The translations under genes were made by a program, and so were the position numbers. Source: Acidovorax sp. (GTDB lineage Bacteria; Pseudomonadota; Gammaproteobacteria; Burkholderiales; Burkholderiaceae_C). Taken from it: a stretch of DNA of 64,000 nt. The notes beneath the pieces are model-generated. The model was not told the origin of the DNA. It did no database searches and saw only the letters and a list, made by a program, of their open reading frames with translations. The stretch covers positions 54,959 through 118,958 of the forward strand of contig JAITLO010000004.1 of NCBI GenBank assembly GCA_031277855.1, written 5' to 3'. Numbering within the stretch: the stretch's first letter is position 1; the number at the start of each line of letters is the position of its first letter. Positions 59,662 through 64,000 of this stretch are shown in pieces.

Positions 59662-59670
59662 ACCGAAGCA

Positions 59671-59763
59671 CCCCCTGAGCGGCTGCGCCGCTTCCCCCTC
59701 TCTGGCGCTACGCGCCGGAGGGGGACGACACCAGCGCGGCGGGGCGGCCCTTGCGCGGTGTCT
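59671..59763 (+). repeat. Family A three-hairpin repeat, copy A5 (after purH)
   Basis: Starts 9 nt after the purH TAA, same orientation. Stems: AGCGGC-TGC-GCCGCT; CCCCCTC with GAGGGGG plus a nested GGCGC-TAC-GCGCC; GACACC...GGTGTC with inner GCGC pairs. Confidence 0.87.
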
Positions 59764-59874
59764 TTGGCGAATGGGGGCTCGGTATGCGACAGTGAGAGAT
59801 CGAGGCGCACGCTGGCTGTATGTCGGCCGGAGTGGGCCTGAGAAGTCCATTGGGCTTTTGAATTTTCGCCCCAA

Positions 59875-59968
59875 CGCCCAGACAGCGCCGCAGGCGCGGC
59901 GTCTGGCCCGCAGACAGTACTTGTGTACGGCAAGGGCCTGCAACAAAGCATGCGGCGCTGTATGGGCG
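59875..59968 (-). repeat. Family B 94-nt long-hairpin repeat, copy B2
   Basis: Reverse orientation relative to B1 and B3. Pairs (plus-strand numbering): CGCCCA (59875-59880) with TGGGCG (59963-59968); AGCGCCGC (59884-59891) with GCGGCGCT (59952-59959); GGCCC (59905-59909) with GGGCC (59934-59938); GTAC-TTGT-GTAC at the tip (59917-59928). It ends 10 nt before the cytochrome c start. Confidence 0.87.
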
Positions 59969-59978
59969 CCTTCAAACG

Positions 59979-60443
59979 ATGAGCGATCCAAGCGAAAAAA
60001 TGAACGACGAAGACAACTATCCGGCGAGGCCGCGTTGGATGGGGTGGGCGATTGCGGTGTTCATGCTGGCCGCAGCGCTGGGCGTGGCCAACATCGGCTG
60101 GCGCATCATGAAAGTCAGCCCCGCCGAGCAGGCCGCCGATGCGCTGCTGCAGCAGCACCCCGAGTTGGCCGCTGCCAAGAAGCTGGTGGAGTCGTCCGAC
60201 TGCATGCGCTGCCATGGCTGGGAGCGCAACTATGTGGGCCCGGCCTTTGTCTCGATTGCCGAGCGCTACCGCAGCCAGGGCGATGCCGAGGCCTATATCG
60301 CGCGCAAGATTCGCGAGGGCAGCGTGGGTGTCTGGGGCAATGTCATCATGCCGCGCCATCCGCAGATTGATGAGGCCCAGTCACTGCAGATGGCGCAGTG
60401 GCTGCTGGCGGTGCGCCCAGCTCCGGCGGCAGTGCCGCAGTAA
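59979..60443 (+). CDS. Membrane-anchored c-type cytochrome
   Basis: A 154-residue protein with an N-terminal membrane anchor (about 20-40, MGWAIAVFMLAAALGVANIG) and a class I cytochrome c domain. The haem site is CMRCH (about residues 74-78), and the sixth-ligand methionine is in VIMPRHPQI. It probably carries electrons in the periplasm, anchored to the inner membrane. The start is uncertain (ATG 59979 or 60000); neither has a good ribosome site. Repeat B2 lies right before it and may affect expression. The next gene, a PAP2 protein, starts 65 nt after its stop and has its own -10 box. Confidence 0.85.
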   Translation: MSDPSEKMNDEDNYPARPRWMGWAIAVFMLAAALGVANIGWRIMKVSPAEQAADALLQQHPELAAAKKLVESSDCMRCHGWERNYVGPAFVSIAERYRSQGDAEAYIARKIREGSVGVWGNVIMPRHPQIDEAQSLQMAQWLLAVRPAPAAVPQ

Positions 60444-60495
60444 CGGCGGGCGGGCGCCTCCAGTCGATACCGCGTCTGCGCCATGTGTGCGTCTG

Positions 60496-60501
60496 CATAA
60501 T
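60496..60501 (+). promoter_or_regulatory. -10 box implying a leaderless start for the PAP2 gene
   Basis: CATAAT at 60496-60501 ends 7 nt before the ATG at 60509. The transcript would start at or next to the start codon. No ribosome site is present. Confidence 0.45.
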
Positions 60502-60508
60502 CGGCCCG

Positions 60509-61168
60509 ATGTCTTTGCCTGCGCCGGTTTCCACACCCTCTCCATCTGCCACCTCGGCACCGCAAGCCGGCCGGGGTCTGCTGTTCTGGTCGGTGTGCAC
60601 GCTGCTGGTGTTCTATGCCATCTACCCGGCCAGCAACTGGCTGGCGGCCCGGCAGCCGCGGCGTTATGACTTTCTCACGCCTTGGGATGCCCTGATTCCG
60701 CTGATGCCGGAATTCATCTGGGTGTACTTTTCGTTCTTCATCTTCATCTTGCTGCCTATCTGGCTGGTGGATAGGCGCGATATTCCGCTACTGGGTAAAC
60801 GCCAGGTGGTGGCCACGGTGCTGTGCGGGCTGGTGTTTGTGCTGTTTCCTGCCAATTTGGCGTTTGCCCGCGTGGTACCCGAGGCCGAGCCCTACCGCAG
60901 CATCTTCACGCTGATGCTGGCACTGGACCAGCCGCACAATCTTCTGCCTTCGCTGCACATCGTCTACACCGTGGCCACGGGTTGCGCCCTGGTGCGTGCG
61001 CAATGGGCGCTGGGCCGGCGCTGGCTGTGTGCGGCGCTGCTGCTGTGGGCGGTGGCGATTGCCGCGTCCACCATGCTGGTGCACCAACACCATGTGCTGG
61101 ATGTGGTGGCGGCCGTGGCCTTGGTGGCAGTGCTGACGCTGCTGATCCGGCCGCCGCGCGTGGTCTAG
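60509..61168 (+). CDS. PAP2 superfamily membrane phosphatase
   Basis: A 219-residue integral membrane protein with six hydrophobic segments. The C2 motif PSLH lies in NLLPSLHIVYTVATG; the C3 motif is VHQHHVLDVVAA (H-x3-D type). The first PAP2 motif (KxxxxxxRP) is not evident, as in the inositolphosphotransferase-like subgroup. It probably dephosphorylates a lipid phosphate in the inner membrane; the substrate is unknown. The start MSLPAPVS at 60509 is preferred because the upstream frame overlaps the cytochrome gene. Confidence 0.84.
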   Translation: MSLPAPVSTPSPSATSAPQAGRGLLFWSVCTLLVFYAIYPASNWLAARQPRRYDFLTPWDALIPLMPEFIWVYFSFFIFILLPIWLVDRRDIPLLGKRQVVATVLCGLVFVLFPANLAFARVVPEAEPYRSIFTLMLALDQPHNLLPSLHIVYTVATGCALVRAQWALGRRWLCAALLLWAVAIAASTMLVHQHHVLDVVAAVALVAVLTLLIRPPRVV

Positions 61169-61354
61169 CCTATTTTCAATAGGCCGAGATGACGGCGCCT
61201 GTGGCGCCACTTTGCATGCTGCCTGCGTGCGCCAAAGCCGATGTGCAGGCTTCTTGTGTGGCGATGGCGCTTAATCGTTTGGCTGTCGCCCTGCAGCGGG
61301 GTTGATGCAAAACATGCAATGGGTTCGGGCATCCAAAATGAAGTGCCTACTAAC

Positions 61355-61360
61355 TATAAA
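61355..61360 (+). promoter_or_regulatory. Possible -10 box of the APC permease
   Basis: TATAAA at 61355-61360 in an AT-rich stretch, within the 270-nt gap upstream of the permease start at 61439. The -35 is weak (TCCAAA, 61332-61337). Confidence 0.35.
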
Positions 61361-61438
61361 ATAAGGGGTTTTACTTACAGCACCGCACTGCGCTCCAAAA
61401 ATCTGGGACGTGGGCTGCGGGCTTTTTTCGAGAACCGC

Positions 61439-62914
61439 ATGCAGTGGCTGAAAACCAAAACCATTGAGCAAGCCCTGGCCGATTCGGACGAGCCGGGCCG
61501 CCAACTTCAACGCAGCCTGGGCGTGTTCGACCTGATGATCCTCGGCGTGGCCGTGGCCGTTGGCGCGGGCATTTTCTCGGTGGGCGCGCGCGCGGCAGGC
61601 AGCTTTGCCGGGCCGGCCGTGATCTTTTCCTTCATCCTGGCAGCGGCCACCTGCGCCGTGGCCACCATGTGCTATGCGGAGTTCGCCTCCAGCGTGCCAG
61701 TCACCGGCAGTGCTTATACCTACACCTACCTCACCATGGGTGAGGGCGTGGCCTGGATCATTGGCTGGAATCTGCTGCTGGAGATGATTGCCGCCGGTGC
61801 GGTGATTGCCAAGTACTGGGGCATCTATCTGTCCACCGTGTTTGCCACGGCGGGCGTGGACATTCCCAGCACCTTGCACCTGGGCGCCATCAGCCTGGAG
61901 TGGGGGCCTTTCTTCATCGTGGCGGTGTTCACCTTGCTGCTGATTTTGGGCACGCGCGAATCGGCGCGGGTGAACAATGTGTTCACGCTGATCAAGATCG
62001 CCATCACGCTGTTTGTGATCGTGGTGGGCTTCACCTACATGGATGTGAAGAACTTCACACCTTTTGTGCCGCCAGCCCAGCCCCCTGTGGTGGGCCATGG
62101 CGTGACCGGTGATGTCTGGGGCCAGCCCATGCTGGCCTGGCTGTTCGGCGCCCAGCCCAGCCAGTACGGCTGGCTGGGGGTGATCTCCGGCGCCTCGCTG
62201 GTGTTCTTTGCCTTTATCGGCTTTGATGTGGTGGCCACCTCGGCCGAAGAGGTCAAGGAGCCGCAAAAAACCATACCCCGTGGCATCTTCGGCGGCCTGG
62301 CCCTGGTTACGCTGCTCTACATCCTGGTCACGCTGGCGCTGACCGGCATGGTGCCCTATGCCGAACTGGCCAAGGCCGAGAACCCTTCGCTGGCCACCGC
62401 CTTCATCAACGTGGGCGCCAACTGGGCTGCCCAGGTGATTGCCGTGGGCGTGCTGCTGGGCCTGACCACCGTGGTCATGGTGCTGCTGATGGGCTCGGCC
62501 CGCATCTTGATGGCCTTGTCGCGCGATGGCCTGCTGCCGCGCAGCTGGAGCGTGACCTCGGCCACGCGCAAGACGCCGGTGCGCCTGCAGCTGCTGGTGG
62601 GCGTCATCATTGCCGGTCTGGCGGGCTTTACCCAGGTGGAGCTGCTGGAGGAGATGATCAACATCGGCACCTTGTCGGCCTTTGTGCTGGTCAGCATTGG
62701 CGTGCTCATCATGCGCCGCAAAAACCCCGATATGCCGCGCGGCTACCGTGTGCCCTGGGTGCCGGTGTTGCCCGTGGTGTCGGCCTTGCTGTGCACCTAT
62801 CTGATGCTGAACCTCACCACGCTGACCTGGTTGCGTTTTCTGGGGTGGATGGCCATAGGTCTTGTCATCTACCTGGTCTATGGCATGCGCCATTCGCGCC
62901 TCCGCGAGCATTGA
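61439..62914 (+). CDS. APC superfamily amino acid permease (cationic amino acid transporter-like)
   Basis: A 491-residue inner-membrane transporter. Twelve or more hydrophobic segments are seen. LMILGVAVAVGAGIFSVGARAAG carries the GAGIF motif of the first membrane segment, FAFIGFDVVATSAEEVKEPQ is the segment 6-7 signature of YfnA/CAT-type permeases, and GSARILMALSRDGLLP follows. The start at 61439 (MQWLKTKTIEQ) gives the usual cytoplasmic N-terminus; the frame extends upstream without family similarity. Likely substrate is a cationic or neutral amino acid, not resolved by sequence. Confidence 0.9.
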   Translation: MQWLKTKTIEQALADSDEPGRQLQRSLGVFDLMILGVAVAVGAGIFSVGARAAGSFAGPAVIFSFILAAATCAVATMCYAEFASSVPVTGSAYTYTYLTMGEGVAWIIGWNLLLEMIAAGAVIAKYWGIYLSTVFATAGVDIPSTLHLGAISLEWGPFFIVAVFTLLLILGTRESARVNNVFTLIKIAITLFVIVVGFTYMDVKNFTPFVPPAQPPVVGHGVTGDVWGQPMLAWLFGAQPSQYGWLGVISGASLVFFAFIGFDVVATSAEEVKEPQKTIPRGIFGGLALVTLLYILVTLALTGMVPYAELAKAENPSLATAFINVGANWAAQVIAVGVLLGLTTVVMVLLMGSARILMALSRDGLLPRSWSVTSATRKTPVRLQLLVGVIIAGLAGFTQVELLEEMINIGTLSAFVLVSIGVLIMRRKNPDMPRGYRVPWVPVLPVVSALLCTYLMLNLTTLTWLRFLGWMAIGLVIYLVYGMRHSRLREH

Positions 62915-62965
62915 TCTAAACACTGGCTGCGAAGCCTTCCGGCTTCGTGGCACCCAGTTTCAAGG

Positions 62966-63059
62966 CGGCCATACAGCGCTTGATGCTTTGTTGCTCGTCC
63001 TTGCCGTAGAGAACTACTGTCTGCGGGCGAGACGCCGCGCCTCAAGCGCTGTCTGGCCG
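62966..63059 (+). repeat. Family B 94-nt long-hairpin repeat, copy B3
   Basis: CGGCCA (62966-62971) pairs with TGGCCG (63054-63059); AGCGCTTGA with TCAAGCGCT; GCTCGTCC with GGGCGAG; and GTAG-AGAA-CTAC at the tip. Relative to B1, both arms of the first, second and tip stems have changed together. It starts 51 nt after the permease stop. Confidence 0.88.
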
Positions 63060-63203
63060 TTGTGGTTGGGCATCAAAGCCCGCTGCGCTGTTGAGCGCTC
63101 GCTCCGGCGGGCAGCAAAAACCATAGCTTTCTTCGCTTTATTTGTCTGGTTTTTAGAAGCTTTTCATTCTGAAGCTGAGGTATAGAGCGCTACAGCAGCT
63201 ACG

Positions 63204-63250
63204 AAAAAAACAATGCCTTGCTAATTTTTTAGCAGGGCATTCCTGTTTTT
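63204..63250. terminator. Bidirectional hairpin terminator upstream of tag
   Basis: AATGCC-TTGCTA (63212-63223) pairs with TAGCA-GGGCATT (63230-63241), with seven A on the left (63203-63210) and CTGTTTTT on the right. It lies upstream of tag, so it must end transcription from the permease side, or minus-strand transcription. Confidence 0.6.
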
Positions 63251-63260
63251 ATGTACAGTA
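63241..63260. promoter_or_regulatory. LexA (SOS) box-like site directly upstream of tag
   Basis: TCCTGTTTTTATGTACAGTA matches the E. coli SOS box TACTGTATATATATACAGTA at 16 of 20 positions, including the CTGT-N8-ACAG frame. It ends 5 nt before the tag ATG. Part of it (CTGTTTTT) also forms the T-rich tail of the upstream hairpin, so its use by LexA is a candidate only. Confidence 0.5.
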
Positions 63261-63265
63261 TCTGC

Positions 63266-63877
63266 ATGAGCAATACCTCCACTCCGGCCGCTGCAGACGG
63301 CCAGCCCCGCTGCAAGTGGTGCCTGGGCACGCCGCAGTATGTGCACTACCACGACCATGAATGGGGCTTCCCCGTGGGCAGCGACCAGCGATTGTTTGAA
63401 AAGCTGTGCCTGGAGGGTTTCCAGTCCGGCCTGAGCTGGCTGACCATTCTCAACAAGCGCGAGAACTTCCGCACCGCCTTTGCCGGTTTTGACTTTCACC
63501 AGGTGGCCCGGTTTGGCGAGGCCGATGTGGAGCGTTTGCTGCAGGACGCCGGCATCGTGCGTCACCGGGGCAAGATCGAAGCGGTGATCAACAACGCCCA
63601 GCGCGCCATCGAGATGGTGGCGGCCGAGGGATCGCTGGCCGCGTTCTTCTGGCGCTACCAGCCAGCCGTGCCATCCACCGGTGCGGAGTTTGTGGCCCAG
63701 AGCGCCGAGTCCCAGGCCCTGTCCAAAGAGCTGAAAAAGCGCGGCTGGAAGTTTGTCGGCCCCACCACCATGTATGCGCTGATGCAGGCCATGGGCCTGG
63801 TCAACGACCATGCCCCGCATTGCGTGACCCGCGCTACGGTGGAGCAGGAACGCAAGGCGTTTGTGCTGCCACGCTAA
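63266..63877 (+). CDS. tag: DNA-3-methyladenine glycosylase I
   Basis: A 203-residue base-excision repair enzyme that removes 3-methyladenine. The zinc and active-site parts are present: PRCKWCLGTPQYVHYHDHEW near the N-terminus, GFQSGLSWLTILNKRENFR, KFVGPTTMYALMQAMGLVND, and the C-terminal HAPHC that completes the zinc site. Length matches E. coli Tag plus an N-terminal extension. The ATG at 63266 (MSNTSTP) is preferred; the one at 63251 lies inside the LexA-like site. SOS control is possible here, although E. coli tag is not SOS-regulated. Confidence 0.94.
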   Translation: MSNTSTPAAADGQPRCKWCLGTPQYVHYHDHEWGFPVGSDQRLFEKLCLEGFQSGLSWLTILNKRENFRTAFAGFDFHQVARFGEADVERLLQDAGIVRHRGKIEAVINNAQRAIEMVAAEGSLAAFFWRYQPAVPSTGAEFVAQSAESQALSKELKKRGWKFVGPTTMYALMQAMGLVNDHAPHCVTRATVEQERKAFVLPR

Positions 63878-63879
63878 GC

Positions 63880-64000
63880 TAAGAACGTGTTTACGATCTC
63901 CTCGCGGCGCGCCAGTGTCTTTGCGGGATGGAATACAAGGGGGCGGCCCCCCGCGCGCGATACCGCAGCAATAGCCGTGCTATTGCGAGGATTCGCAACA
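63880..64000 (+). repeat. Possible intergenic repeat at the window edge, with an inverted repeat
   Basis: After tag, a GC-rich stretch carries GCAATAGC-CGT-GCTATTGC (63968-63986), a perfect 8-bp inverted repeat, preceded by CCCCCCGCGCGCGATACCGC. The opening AAGAACGTGTTTACGATCTC has the look of a dispersed element, but only this one copy is in view and the window ends inside it. Confidence 0.35.

Larger units (their letters stand above)
62915..63265 (+). other. 351-nt gap holding repeat B3 and terminator-like hairpins upstream of tag
   Basis: No gene is supported. It contains repeat B3 (62966-63059), an AT-rich stretch near 63110-63200 with AAAACCATAGC and GCTACAGCAGC pieces reminiscent of family C, a bidirectional hairpin terminator, and the LexA-like sequence next to tag. 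Confidence 0.5.

Noticed and set aside
5570..63059. A CRISPR array made of the repeated intergenic sequences
   Set aside because: The copies are single, far apart, of two different families and have no regular spacers; they are dispersed elements.
1..64000. rRNA or tRNA genes
   Set aside because: No cloverleaf with a TTCGANNC-type arm or rRNA-like sequence was recognised by eye; a tRNAscan or Infernal run would settle it.
1..64000. Insertion sequences or prophage
   Set aside because: No transposase, integrase or phage structural gene was recognised; the repeats found are short and non-coding.

Overview
The window is a gene-dense, GC-rich bacterial chromosome segment. Gene content and order suggest Burkholderiales, family Comamonadaceae (Comamonas/Delftia/Acidovorax-like): rpsP-rimM-trmD-rplS followed by a CoA-type Nudix gene and a CobD/CbiB-like gene; dusB-fis-purH; a PhoU-like/Pit pair; a Bug-type binding protein. 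This placement is inference from gene content, not from a marker search. No rRNA, tRNA, CRISPR array, transposase or prophage gene was recognised.

Layout. 1-354 is the 3' end of ftsK. 394-4233 holds lolA, brnQ (minus) and rarA. 4635-8399 is a livHMGF branched-chain amino acid ABC transporter without a binding-protein gene in view. 8938-10616 is a PhoU-like/Pit phosphate pair. 11525-15905 is the ribosomal operon with its Nudix and CobD/CbiB-like neighbours. 16243-18898 is a minus-strand operon (M48 protease, pterin dehydratase, rsgA), divergent from orn. A DEAD-box helicase with a structured leader, a small lipoprotein, ychF and an SMI1/KNR4 protein follow to 24344. 24711-50878 is one large accessory locus. 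51068-52976 is a NadQ/NrtR-like regulator and nadC. The rest is a Bug-type protein, a lone ECF sigma factor, a YqaA-like protein, dusB-fis-purH, a cytochrome c, a PAP2 protein, an APC permease and tag.

The main accessory locus (24.6-50.9 kb) is a cell-surface-signalling and giant-exoprotein system. A STN-domain periplasmic protein without a receptor barrel, a FecI-like sigma factor and a FecR-like anti-sigma factor lead into a 4389-residue filamentous-haemagglutinin-type TpsA protein, its TpsB transporter, an ExbB protein fused to DUF2341 and LamG-like domains, ExbD, a TonB-like protein, a putative porin, a coiled-coil protein, a parvulin-like prolyl isomerase, a YbjN-like protein and a second TonB-C-like protein. 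This parallels the Pseudomonas aeruginosa PUMA3 (VreA/VreI/VreR) and PdtA/PdtB region, but in compact form. An 18-bp sequence upstream of the STN gene matches the Pho box at 15 of 18 positions, so the system is probably induced by phosphate starvation.

The second main observation is a set of intergenic repeats. Family A (about 85-107 nt, five copies) starts within 9 nt of, or overlaps, a stop codon, always in the orientation of the gene it follows, and folds into three hairpins whose stems covary. Family B (three copies, each exactly 94 nt) folds into one long hairpin whose stems differ between copies by paired, compensating changes. A looser family C (GATAGCTGC core) also follows stop codons.
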